Of a DNA stretch of 64,000 nt, positions 1 to 8,290 are shown piece after piece. The stretch spans positions 1,860,001 to 1,924,000 of the forward strand of contig NC_018514.1 in the NCBI RefSeq assembly GCF_000292915.1. The letters are read 5' to 3'. How positions within the stretch are numbered: the stretch's first letter is position 1; the number at the start of each line of letters is the position of its first letter. Both the position numbers and the translations under genes were made by a program. The notes under the pieces were generated by a model, which saw only the letters and a program-made list of their open reading frames with translations, made no database searches and was not told where the DNA came from. The DNA is from Burkholderia cepacia GG4. GTDB taxonomy: Bacteria > Pseudomonadota > Gammaproteobacteria > Burkholderiales > Burkholderiaceae.

Positions 1-889
1 TCGGTTCCCTGATGACGCGCGCATTGCCGCACTGCCGGCATGCCCGTCCGCTCCTGCCCGGGCCTGCCTATGCGGCGCGCAGACGCAGGCGTCGCGTACG
101 GCGCTTGCGTTTCGCGCGGCGGCATCAAGATCCGGAAGTCATGCTCGTCCATCTGCGTACACCTGCGGTTCATCCTCGACGGCCAAACGGCACCTGTCGG
201 CCTCGTGCGTCGCGCGTGCACGTCGCCCGGAACGAACCCGATTTGTTCGGATGGAACGGAAAGCCGCGCGGTCAGGTCGCCGCAATCAACGGCGAAGCGA
301 ATATCCGGGCAGGTCGGCGATTCAGGTTTGCAACATGACATGTTGCGATTCGGTCTGTTTTCATTCTCTTGTCCCCGTCTTCGATGCGTCCGACCCACTG
401 AAGCGAGCGCCGGGCCCTACTGCGCCCGCGATCGCGCTCACGGCCCGTACAGATATGCAAGGAGCGCACCATGCGTCGCGGCGCAAGGCCCCGCGGGGCG
501 GTGAAATGGCCCTGACCCGAATCGCGCGGTGAAGGAAAGGCGTGAATGTTTCGAAAGTGAAACGACGGGAAACGGCGTACCCGATCGACGACGACCGGCC
601 GGTCGGCGATGTTGCAGGAATGGTACGTGTGTCGCAGCGCTGCGTTTTCGCCTTCAGACGACCGACGACTTGCTTGCAAATACCAAACCAGAACTACGTA
701 TGTGTGATCGAACACGCATCGCGACCATGCGCGCGGCCCTGCCCGATCAGCAGCCCGCGCGCCGCAAGCTTCGCGCAAACACGTTAGCATTCGGGCACGG
801 TATTCCGTGCGTGGCAAGCGCACCGGCCCGTCGCCGGCACTTGCACGAACCGGCGCGTATCCGCTTCGCCCCGTCTTCGAGGAATCGAC
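1..889. other. Long stretch without a supportable gene
   Basis: Open frames exist on both strands here, but their translations are Arg/Ala-rich, low in hydrophobic blocks and resemble no family I know, as expected of open frames in very GC-rich DNA. The only structured element I see is a perfect 17-bp palindrome at 330-346. The right part (about 620-890) should carry the promoter of the flavin oxidoreductase that follows. The window edge cuts the left side, so a gene end could lie just outside. Confidence 0.5.
330..346. promoter_or_regulatory. Perfect 17-bp palindrome, operator-like
   Basis: GCAACATG-A-CATGTTGC is an exact inverted repeat with a one-base centre, in the gene-free left end. 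The size and symmetry fit a dimeric regulator site. No matching regulator is encoded close by, so this is inference. Confidence 0.35.
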
Positions 890-1849
890 ATGACCCTGCC
901 CGCCTCCGACCGCCCCGATGTCGCGCCTCGCGTCTTCTCGGCCGGCCGGCTGTCGATCGGCCTGACGTTGCCGCTGCTTCGCAGCGGCAATACCGTCGCC
1001 GATTTCAACGAGCAGCTCGAACTCGCGGCGCTCGCCGATGCGCTCGGGTTTCGTGCACTGTGGATTCGCGACGTGCCGCTGAACAGCGCCGACTATCCCG
1101 ACCCGGTCGGCCATCTCGATCCGTGGGTCCTGCTCGGCGCGCTCGCGTCGCGCACCCGCCGGATCGTGCTTGCCAGCGGCGCGATCGTGCTGCCGCTGCG
1201 TCATCCGCTGCATATCGCGAAAGGCGCGCTGTCGGTCGCGACGCTGTCCGGCGGCCGCTTCGTCCTCGGGCTCGGCTCGGGCGACCGGCCGCCCGAATAT
1301 GCCGCGTTCGGCGTCGACGCGGAAACGCGGCGCGACCGCTATCGCCAGCACTGGGAGGTCGTCGCGGCCGCGCTCGGCGTGCCGTCGCGCGTGCTGCCCG
1401 ACGAGACGCCGCCCGACGCGCCCGACTTCACGCTGCTGCCGCGCGACACCGCCGCCGTGCCGATGCTCGCGGTCGGCTCCGGCGGACAGAGCGTCGACTG
1501 GATCGCACGGAACGCGATCGGCTGGATGACATACCACCGCGATCCGGACACGCAGCGCGCCCGTCATTCGATGTGGCGGGCGGCCGTCGAGCGACTCCCG
1601 CAACCGGCATTTCGCGCGTTCGGCGTGTCGATGCGACTCGATCTCGACGCGAATCGCGATGCGCCGGCCACTGCGCTGTCGCTCGGCTACGCCACCGGAC
1701 GGCGCGCGCTGATCGACATCCTGCACGACATGCAGGCGGCCGGCACGCATCACGTGACGCTGAATCCCGGCTCCGACCGGGCGGTGCGCGAGATCATCGA
1801 GGAAATCGCGGAACACGTGCTGCCGGTCTTTCACGACGAGCAGGCATGA
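890..1849 (+). CDS. LLM-class flavin-dependent oxidoreductase
   Basis: The 319-residue protein looks like a bacterial-luciferase-like (TIM-barrel) flavin monooxygenase. Early residues SIGLTLPLL form barrel strand 1, and an ALADALGFRALWIRDVPL segment (about residues 50-67) matches the family's usual 'A..A..LGF..lW..D' pattern. The stretch ASRTRRIVLASGAIVLPLRHP is the typical strand 3-4 region, and GGRFVLGLGSGDRPPEYAAFG the flavin-phosphate region. Such enzymes use reduced FMN from a partner reductase to oxidise aldehydes, sulfonates or other small molecules; the substrate cannot be read from sequence. The ATG at 890 follows a GAGGA-like ribosome site. It appears monocistronic. Confidence 0.88.
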   Translation: MTLPASDRPDVAPRVFSAGRLSIGLTLPLLRSGNTVADFNEQLELAALADALGFRALWIRDVPLNSADYPDPVGHLDPWVLLGALASRTRRIVLASGAIVLPLRHPLHIAKGALSVATLSGGRFVLGLGSGDRPPEYAAFGVDAETRRDRYRQHWEVVAAALGVPSRVLPDETPPDAPDFTLLPRDTAAVPMLAVGSGGQSVDWIARNAIGWMTYHRDPDTQRARHSMWRAAVERLPQPAFRAFGVSMRLDLDANRDAPATALSLGYATGRRALIDILHDMQAAGTHHVTLNPGSDRAVREIIEEIAEHVLPVFHDEQA

Positions 1850-2199
1850 TTCCTCAGGAATCCGAATTCGTAGTATGCGACGCCACCTGAGGCTTCCATC
1901 GCAATGGCCGGCGCCGAGCACGTTCCATTCCCGGCCGCGCTGCCGCCAAGCCTCGACGCGTCGCTACGTGACGTAGCGTGCCGGTACGACCGGGCCAATC
2001 GCAGGCTGCCGACCACCCGCCCCGACGCTCGCCCTGTCATGCGCACCGCCCGGCAGCCGCAAACGCCCGCACCACCGGCCGCATGCACGATTCGAATATT
2101 CGTCGACGGAACTATTCGGCTCCGGTCGCGATCATGTTAACTTCCGTCCATCGTCCAGACCGGCGGGCCACGCTTCGACGCGCGCCCGCACGCCTCCCC
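1850..2199. other. Intergenic region before the MscS-type channel gene
   Basis: About 350 bp without a convincing gene. A perfect palindrome lies at 1962-1978. The channel frame stays open upstream to 1978, but the translated extension lacks family features, so I treat this as leader and promoter DNA. Confidence 0.5.
1962..1978. promoter_or_regulatory. Perfect 17-bp palindrome CGCTACGT-G-ACGTAGCG
   Basis: Exact inverted repeat with 8-bp arms and a one-base centre, about 220 bp upstream of the chosen channel start. It could be an operator for the channel gene; no cognate regulator is identifiable. Confidence 0.35.
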
Positions 2200-4632
2200 A
2201 TGCGACATTTCCTGCTCGGCTGGCTGTTCGCCGCCGTCGTATCGACCGCCCACGCGGCCGCCCCTGCCCCTGCCGCCGCATCGGCCGCATCCGGCGCCGT
2301 GCCCGCGCTGACGCCGCAACAGGCGCAGCAAGCCCTTTCGGTGCTGCAGAATCCGCGCGAGCGCGAACAGGTGGAGACGACCTTGCGTGCGATCGCGGCA
2401 GTCGGCGTGCTGACCACGCCCGCACTCCCCGCCAGCGCAGCGGCCCCGGCCAGTGCCGCGTCGGCTGCTGCCCCGGCCGCGCTCACATCGAACGGACTCG
2501 CGTCGATGCTCGTGCGGCAAGGGTCGCGCTGGGCAGGCCAGATCGGCGGCGCACTGAACGAATCGCTGCGCTCGCTGCTCGATGTCGGCTCGGTCGGTAG
2601 CTGGTGGCACGACCGAATGGTGCGCGCCGACGAGCGCGCGGACCTCGCGCACTCGATCTGGGTCATCGTCGCCGTGCTCGTACCCGCGCTCGTCGTCGAA
2701 TGGTTCGCGCGGCGCCTGCTGCGGCGCGCGCTGACCGCCCTGACCGCCCGCCGGACCGAATCGTCGCGTCAGGCGGACGACGAGCCGCCGGCGCCCGACG
2801 ACGACACCGCGCCGGCGCCGGAACCCGACGGCCCGGCCGACGCGCCCGACACTCGCCAGCCGTCGTCGCAAGGCCGCGGCCACGCGCGGCGCCACACCAC
2901 ACTGCTGCGCCGGATGCCGCGCGCGCTGGTCGACCTGACGCTGCGGTCGGTGCCGCTGCTCGTGTTCGTCGGCGTCGCGAGCCTGACGATGTCGGTCCTC
3001 GCCGAAGCCGATACGCCGATCGAAGCCGCGCTCGAATCGCTGATCGACATCTACGTGATCAGCCGCCTCGTGACGATCGTCAGCCGGCTGTTCTTCCAGC
3101 CCGATGCGCGGCAATTGCGGTTGCTGCACATCGGCGACGCGTGGGCCGCGTTCGCGCAGCGCTCGATTTCGCGGATCGTGATCGTCGTCGGCGCCTGCAC
3201 GGCCGCGGTCGAGATCGCCGCTAGCCTGGGCCTCAGCGACGCCGGCCACGTCGCGCTGCTGAAGGCCGTCGCGCTCGTCGGGCACTTGATGATCTCGGCG
3301 CTGATCCTGCGCTGCCGCGAACCGGTCGCCGCGCGCATCCGTGCGGCCGGCGCCGACCGGCCGACCTTCGCGATGATCGGCAATGCCCTCGCCGACGCAT
3401 GGGCGCCCGTGGCGGTGTTCGTCGTGATGGCGTTGTGGTTCGTGTGGGCGCTCGACGTCCACAACGGCTATCGCGTGCTGATCACGCTAGGCGGCCGGTC
3501 GCTCGCCGTGATGATCGGCATGCGGATGGTGTCGATCGTCGTGTTCGGCGCGCTCGCGCGGCTGTTCCAGCGCCGCGACGACGATCACACGCTCGTCCAT
3601 CTCCACGCCTACCGCTACTATCCGCTGCTGCGCCAGATCGTGTCCGCGGTGATCGCCGTCGTGACCGTCGCACTGCTGCTGCAGATCTGGGGCGTGCCGA
3701 TCTTCCACGCATTCGGGACCGGCACGATCGGTCATCGGCTCGCGTCCGCGCTGATCACGATCGCGATCGCGGCGGTGGTCGCGCTGATCGTGTGGGAAGC
3801 CGCGAACATCGCGATCGAGCGACGCCTGCAGCAGTGGACCCGCGAAGGCAACCTGGCGCGCGCGGCGCGGCTGCGCACGCTGCTGCCGATGCTGCGCTCG
3901 CTGCTGTTCATCATGATCGCGCTCGTCGTCGTGCTGACGGGTCTCAGCGAAATCGGCGTAAACGTCGGCCCGCTGCTCGCCGGCGCCAGCATCTTCGGCG
4001 TCGCGCTCGGCTTCGGCTCGCAGAAGCTCGTGCAGGACTTCATCACCGGAATCTTCCTGCTGATGGAAAACGCGATGCAGGTGGGCGACTGGGTCACGCT
4101 CGCCGGCGTATCCGGCACCGTCGAATACCTGTCGATCCGCACGGTGCGCCTGCGCGCGGGTGACGGGTCGCTGTACACGATCCCGTTCAGCTCGGTGACG
4201 ACCGTCAACAACACGAACCGCGGGCTCGGCAATGCGGCCGTCAAGGTCAGCATCGCGTACGGCCAGGACATCGATCTCGCGATCGCGACGTTGAAGGAAA
4301 TCGGCGCCGCATTGCGCGACGACCCGAACTATAAGGATGGCATCCTGTCGGACTTCAGCTACTGGGGGATCGACCAGGTCGACGGCGCGGCGGTCGCGCT
4401 GGCCGGACAGATGCAATGCAAGGACTCGTCGCGCTGGGGCGTGCAGCGCGAATTCAACCGGCGGATCGCGGTAATGTTCCGCGAGCGCGGGATCCGGATC
4501 GCGAATCCGCAGCGCAGCCTCGTCGCGTATGACAAAGGTGCACACCCCGTCGCTCCCGATGACGACGGCAATGCCGCCGGCACGGCCGCCGAGCCGCCGC
4601 CTTCCGCTGCACCGGCACGCACGCCGGACTGA
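2200..4632 (+). CDS. Large MscS-family mechanosensitive channel
   Basis: The start at 2200 gives 810 residues with a clear signal peptide (MRHFLLGWLFAAVVSTAHA); a longer in-frame start at 1978 would bury it. An Ala/Pro-rich periplasmic stretch comes first, then about ten hydrophobic segments between residues ~155 and ~630. The MscS pore helix and beta domain follow, recognisable by LLAGASIFGVALGFGSQKL and QDFITGIFLLMENAMQVGDWV near residues 590-635. The C-terminus (about 640-790) is the cytosolic vestibule. Length and multi-helix N-terminus resemble E. coli YbiO rather than the 286-residue MscS. The expected role is turgor release on hypo-osmotic shock in the inner membrane. A charged Pro/Asp-rich linker (residues ~185-230) joins two membrane blocks. 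Confidence 0.9.
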   Translation: MRHFLLGWLFAAVVSTAHAAAPAPAAASAASGAVPALTPQQAQQALSVLQNPREREQVETTLRAIAAVGVLTTPALPASAAAPASAASAAAPAALTSNGLASMLVRQGSRWAGQIGGALNESLRSLLDVGSVGSWWHDRMVRADERADLAHSIWVIVAVLVPALVVEWFARRLLRRALTALTARRTESSRQADDEPPAPDDDTAPAPEPDGPADAPDTRQPSSQGRGHARRHTTLLRRMPRALVDLTLRSVPLLVFVGVASLTMSVLAEADTPIEAALESLIDIYVISRLVTIVSRLFFQPDARQLRLLHIGDAWAAFAQRSISRIVIVVGACTAAVEIAASLGLSDAGHVALLKAVALVGHLMISALILRCREPVAARIRAAGADRPTFAMIGNALADAWAPVAVFVVMALWFVWALDVHNGYRVLITLGGRSLAVMIGMRMVSIVVFGALARLFQRRDDDHTLVHLHAYRYYPLLRQIVSAVIAVVTVALLLQIWGVPIFHAFGTGTIGHRLASALITIAIAAVVALIVWEAANIAIERRLQQWTREGNLARAARLRTLLPMLRSLLFIMIALVVVLTGLSEIGVNVGPLLAGASIFGVALGFGSQKLVQDFITGIFLLMENAMQVGDWVTLAGVSGTVEYLSIRTVRLRAGDGSLYTIPFSSVTTVNNTNRGLGNAAVKVSIAYGQDIDLAIATLKEIGAALRDDPNYKDGILSDFSYWGIDQVDGAAVALAGQMQCKDSSRWGVQREFNRRIAVMFRERGIRIANPQRSLVAYDKGAHPVAPDDDGNAAGTAAEPPPSAAPARTPD

Positions 4633-4704
4633 CGGAGCGTGCGCCGGTCGGCCGGCAGCCGCGCTCACGCCACGCCCGAACCACCGGCCGGCTGATACGC
4701 GCGT

Positions 4705-5487
4705 TCAACGCGCCGCGGGCTTCTTCGCGTGCTGAACACGCTTCGATGCGGTCTTCGGCACGGCAGCCCTGGCGCCGGCGTCCGTGCCGCGCTCCGCATG
4801 CCATTGCTCGAGCAGCACCCGCGTCTGCTCGGCAACCGTCGCGATCACCAGCGCGGCGCCTTCATCGTCGAATTCGTCCCATTCGAGCAACTGCAGCGCC
4901 GAGCGCTGCGCGATGTGGAACACCGTCAACTGCCCGAACAGGCTCAGCGCGCGCAGCCGCGTGACGGGATCGTCGGCCGGCCGGCCGGAGATCCGTCCGA
5001 TCAGTTCGGCGTTCACATCGTTGAGCGGCTTGCGCATGCGCGTCATGAGGATTTCGCTCGCGCTCTCGGGTTCCTGCCCGCCCTGCTCGCGTGCGAAGAA
5101 CATCCGCTGGTTCATCGTCTTCGGCACCGTGAACATCCGGTCGGCGAGCGCACGCATGATGCCGATGAACGCATCGATCAGCACGTCGACGTCCGCATCC
5201 GCGGCGAGCATCGCCCGCGCATGCTCGACCGCCGGGCGGAACACTTCCCAGCCCAGTTCCGCGATCGTCTCCACGCTCGCGCGGTAAACGCCTTCCTTGT
5301 TCTCGAAGTAGTACTGCAGCGCCGGCGCGTTCACCCCGGCCTTCGCGGCAATGTCGCGCGTCGATGCGCCCGCGAACCCGCGTTCGCCGAACAGCTCGAT
5401 CGCCGCCTCGATGATCCGCTGGCGCGTCTCGTCGCCGCGCGCGTAGCCGCCCGTCGATGTGCGACGCAGCTTCTTCGCTTCGTTCAT
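4705..5487 (-). CDS. TetR-family repressor, CecR/YbiH-like
   Basis: 260 residues. The N-terminal helix-turn-helix (residues ~20-65) is typical TetR: TRQRIIEAAIELFGERGF followed by ASTRDIAAKAGVNAPALQYYF. The longer C-terminal ligand domain with FIGIMRALADRMF and MNQRMFFAREQ resembles the CecR (YbiH, DUF1956) class, which controls drug-efflux and ABC genes. The C-terminus is a basic Lys/Ala tail. The gene diverges from the EmrAB-type pump with a 92-bp shared region containing two overlapping palindromes, the likely autoregulated operator. Function as repressor of the adjacent pump is inferred from position. Confidence 0.9.
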   Translation of the reverse strand: MNEAKKLRRTSTGGYARGDETRQRIIEAAIELFGERGFAGASTRDIAAKAGVNAPALQYYFENKEGVYRASVETIAELGWEVFRPAVEHARAMLAADADVDVLIDAFIGIMRALADRMFTVPKTMNQRMFFAREQGGQEPESASEILMTRMRKPLNDVNAELIGRISGRPADDPVTRLRALSLFGQLTVFHIAQRSALQLLEWDEFDDEGAALVIATVAEQTRVLLEQWHAERGTDAGARAAVPKTASKRVQHAKKPAAR

Positions 5488-5521
5488 GCGTTCCTCGTTA
5501 TTCGATCGATCGACATTCTAC

Positions 5522-5566
5522 TTGACACAATTTTAGCAACTGGAATAATTATTCCGTTCGGAATAA
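5522..5566 (+). promoter_or_regulatory. Pump promoter with overlapping TetR operator palindromes
   Basis: A TTGACA -35 element (5522-5527) is followed 17 bp later by an AT-rich -10. That -10 is embedded in GGAATAATTATTCC (5542-5555), a perfect palindrome. It overlaps a second perfect one, TTATTCCG-TT-CGGAATAA (5549-5566). The GGAATAA unit thus occurs three times in alternating orientation, consistent with cooperative binding of two TetR dimers over the -10 region. Binding is inferred. Confidence 0.6.
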
Positions 5567-5579
5567 ATCGGATACCCGC

Positions 5580-6698
5580 ATGTCGACGCTGCAAGACCCG
5601 CCTTCGAAAGCAAATCGTCAGGAAACCGCAATATCGCCCCGCAACAGCAGCGCGAAGCGGCGCATCGCGATCGCCGTTGTCGTGGTCGCGGCGATCGGCG
5701 CCGCCGCATGGCTCGGCCGCTGGTGGACAGTCGAGCGCTTCATCGAAAGCACCAACGACGCGTACCTGCAGGCCGACAACATGAGCGCCGCGCCGAAGGT
5801 CGCAGGCTACGTGACCGACGTGTACGTGCGCGACAACCAGGCCGTCAAGGCCGGCGATCCGCTCGTGCGGCTCGACGTCCGCCAGTACCAGGTGGCGTTC
5901 GCGCAATCGAATGCCACCGTCGACGCGCGCCGCGCCGACATCGCCCGCGCGCAAGCCGACATCAGCCAGCAGCGCGCGAACCTCGAGCAGGCCGAAGCGC
6001 AGGCGAAGGTGTCGCAGATCAACGCACGGCACGCGAACGACGAATATGCGCGCTACGCACCGCTCGCGGCGACCGGCGCCGAGACGCACGAGCGCGTCGC
6101 CGACCTGAAGAGCACGCGCGACCAGGCAGCCGGCACGCTCGCCGCGAACAATGCGTCGATCACTGCCGCCCGCACCCAGATCGCGTCGTTCACCGCGCAG
6201 CTTCAACAGGCACGCGCGCAGCTCGAAGCCGCGCAGGCCAGCGCTGCGCAGGCGCAACTCGACCTCGACAACACGATCGTGCGCAGCACGCTCGACGGCC
6301 GGGTCGGCGACCGCACGGTGCGCGTCGGCCAGTACGTGCAGCCCGGCACGCGCCTGCTGACCGTCGTGCCGGTGGACGCGATCTACCTCGTCGCGAACTT
6401 CAAGGAAACGCAGATCGGCCGGATGCGCATCGGCCAGCCCGTCGAGCTGCACGTCGACGCGCTGCCGGACGACAGGCTCACCGGCACGGTCGACAGCTTC
6501 GCGCCCGGCACCGGCGCGCAATTCGCGCTGCTGCCGCCCGAGAACGCGACCGGCAACTTCACGAAGATCGTGCAGCGCGTGCCGGTGCGCATCCGCCTCG
6601 CCGCGAATGTGCGCGCGCAACGCATGCTGTTGCCGGGGCTGTCCGTGACCGTCGACGTCGACACGCGTTCGGCCGGTAACGAGAAGCGCCATGGCTGA
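5580..6698 (+). CDS. EmrA/HlyD-type periplasmic adaptor of an MFS pump
   Basis: 372 residues with a short cytosolic N-terminus, one membrane helix (about residues 24-46) and then the membrane-fusion-protein fold. A lipoyl/barrel half is followed by a long alpha-helical hairpin rich in Ala/Gln/Arg (residues ~105-220), the second lipoyl half (IVRSTLDGRVGDRTVRVGQYVQPG) and a beta-barrel. STNDAYLQADNMSAAPKVAGYV is the classical EmrA opening. The protein would connect the inner-membrane transporter to the outer-membrane factor encoded two genes on. Its stop overlaps the transporter start by 8 bp, indicating translational coupling. Confidence 0.92.
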   Translation: MSTLQDPPSKANRQETAISPRNSSAKRRIAIAVVVVAAIGAAAWLGRWWTVERFIESTNDAYLQADNMSAAPKVAGYVTDVYVRDNQAVKAGDPLVRLDVRQYQVAFAQSNATVDARRADIARAQADISQQRANLEQAEAQAKVSQINARHANDEYARYAPLAATGAETHERVADLKSTRDQAAGTLAANNASITAARTQIASFTAQLQQARAQLEAAQASAAQAQLDLDNTIVRSTLDGRVGDRTVRVGQYVQPGTRLLTVVPVDAIYLVANFKETQIGRMRIGQPVELHVDALPDDRLTGTVDSFAPGTGAQFALLPPENATGNFTKIVQRVPVRIRLAANVRAQRMLLPGLSVTVDVDTRSAGNEKRHG

Positions 6699-8277
6699 TA
6701 CCGCCGCCACCCCGCCCGCGCCGCCGCACGAAGGCCGCGCGAGCGTGACCGACTGGATCGCGGTCGCCGCCGGCGCACTCGGTGCGCTGATGGCGACGCT
6801 CGACATCTCGATCACGAACTCCGCGCTACCGCAGATCCAGGGCGAAATCGGCGCGACCGGCACCGAGGGCACCTGGATCTCGACCGGCTACCTGATGTCG
6901 GAAATCGTGATGATCCCGCTCGCCGCGTGGCTCACGCGCGTGTTCGGGCTGCGCAATTTCCTGCTGACGAACGCCGCGCTGTTCATCGCGTTCTCGATGA
7001 TGTGCGGCTGGTCGAATTCGCTCGCGATGATGATCGCCGGGCGCATCGGACAGGGCTTCACGGGCGGCGCGCTGATCCCGACCGCGCAAACCATCATCCG
7101 CACGCGGCTGCCGCTGTCGCAGCTGCCGGTCGGGATGACGCTGTTCGGACTGATCGTACTGCTCGGCCCGCTGTTCGGCCCGGTGCTGGGCGGCTGGCTC
7201 GCGGAGAACGTGAGCTGGAGCTGGTGCTTCTTCCTGAACCTGCCGGTGTGCCTGCTGCTGATGGCGCTGCTGGTGTTCGGGCTGCCGTCGGACCGGCCGC
7301 AATGGAACACCTTCTTCAACGCGGACTGGCTCGGGATCGCGGGCCTCGCGATCGGGCTGAGCTCGCTGACCGTCGTGCTCGAGGAAGGGCAGCGCGAACG
7401 CTGGTTCGAGTCGCAGCTGATCGTCACGCTGAGCTGCGTGTCGCTCGCCGGGATGATCCTGATCGCGCTGTCGCAGCGCTTCGCGAAGCGGCCGATCATG
7501 CGCCTGTCGCTGATGCGCAATCCGCGCTACGCGAGCGTGATCGTGATCGTGTCCGCGGTGGGCGCCGGGCTGTACGGCGTGTCGTACCTGCTGCCGCAGT
7601 TCCTCGCGATCGTCGCGGGCTACAACGCGGAACAGGCCGGCGCGATCATGCTGCTGTCGGGCCTGCCCGCGTTTCTCGTGATGCCGATCCTGCCGCGCCT
7701 GCTCGGCAAGGTCGACTTCCGCATCCTCGTCATCTCCGGGCTGCTGCTGTTCTGCCTGAGCTGCATGCTCGACATCAGCCTGACCGCTCAGAGCGTCGGC
7801 CACGATTTCGTGTGGTCGCAACTGATCCGCGGCGTCGCGCAGATGCTCGCGATGATGCCGCTTAACCAGGCGTCGATGGCGGCCGTCGCGCGCGAAGACT
7901 CGGGCGACGCGGCCGGGCTCTACAACATGGCGCGCAACCTCGGCGGCTCGATCGGGCTCGCGATCATCGGCACCGTGATCGACCGGCGCACGACCTTCCA
8001 TGCGGCCGCGCTGCGCGAATCGGTGACCGCCAATTCGCTGATCGGGCAGGAACGGCTGTCGGCCTATGCGGCGAACTGGTTCGCCCATACGGGCGACCTC
8101 GCGTATTCGAATCTGCGCGCGCTCGGCCAGCTCGCGCAGCAGATCCAGGTCCAGGCCATCGTGATGACCTATTCCGAAACCTTCTACCTGCTGGGCCTCG
8201 CGCTGCTTGCGTGCGTGCCGCTCGCGCTGCTGCTGAAGACGCCGCGCGGCCCGCAGCCGATGTCATCCGGCCATTGA
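6691..8277 (+). CDS. EmrB-type DHA2 (14-helix) MFS drug exporter
   Basis: 528 residues with about 14 hydrophobic segments, the size of DHA2 drug:H+ antiporters. Motifs include LDISITNSALPQIQGEIGAT (motif D1 of helix 1), WISTGYLMSEIVMIPLAAWL (helix 2), and in helix 5 GLIVLLGPLFGPVLGGWLAE, the antiporter motif C. Together with the upstream adaptor and downstream NodT factor it would form a tripartite pump expelling hydrophobic compounds across both membranes. Substrates cannot be predicted; related Emr systems export uncouplers, nalidixic acid or fatty acids. Confidence 0.92.
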   Translation: MADTAATPPAPPHEGRASVTDWIAVAAGALGALMATLDISITNSALPQIQGEIGATGTEGTWISTGYLMSEIVMIPLAAWLTRVFGLRNFLLTNAALFIAFSMMCGWSNSLAMMIAGRIGQGFTGGALIPTAQTIIRTRLPLSQLPVGMTLFGLIVLLGPLFGPVLGGWLAENVSWSWCFFLNLPVCLLLMALLVFGLPSDRPQWNTFFNADWLGIAGLAIGLSSLTVVLEEGQRERWFESQLIVTLSCVSLAGMILIALSQRFAKRPIMRLSLMRNPRYASVIVIVSAVGAGLYGVSYLLPQFLAIVAGYNAEQAGAIMLLSGLPAFLVMPILPRLLGKVDFRILVISGLLLFCLSCMLDISLTAQSVGHDFVWSQLIRGVAQMLAMMPLNQASMAAVAREDSGDAAGLYNMARNLGGSIGLAIIGTVIDRRTTFHAAALRESVTANSLIGQERLSAYAANWFAHTGDLAYSNLRALGQLAQQIQVQAIVMTYSETFYLLGLALLACVPLALLLKTPRGPQPMSSGH

Positions 8278-8290
8278 ACCGTCTTACGCG

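Noticed and set aside
272..1921. 549-codon open frame on the minus strand opposite the flavin oxidoreductase
   Set aside because: Arg/His/Ala-rich with no domain words; it mirrors the codon pattern of the real plus-strand gene and extends into gene-free DNA.
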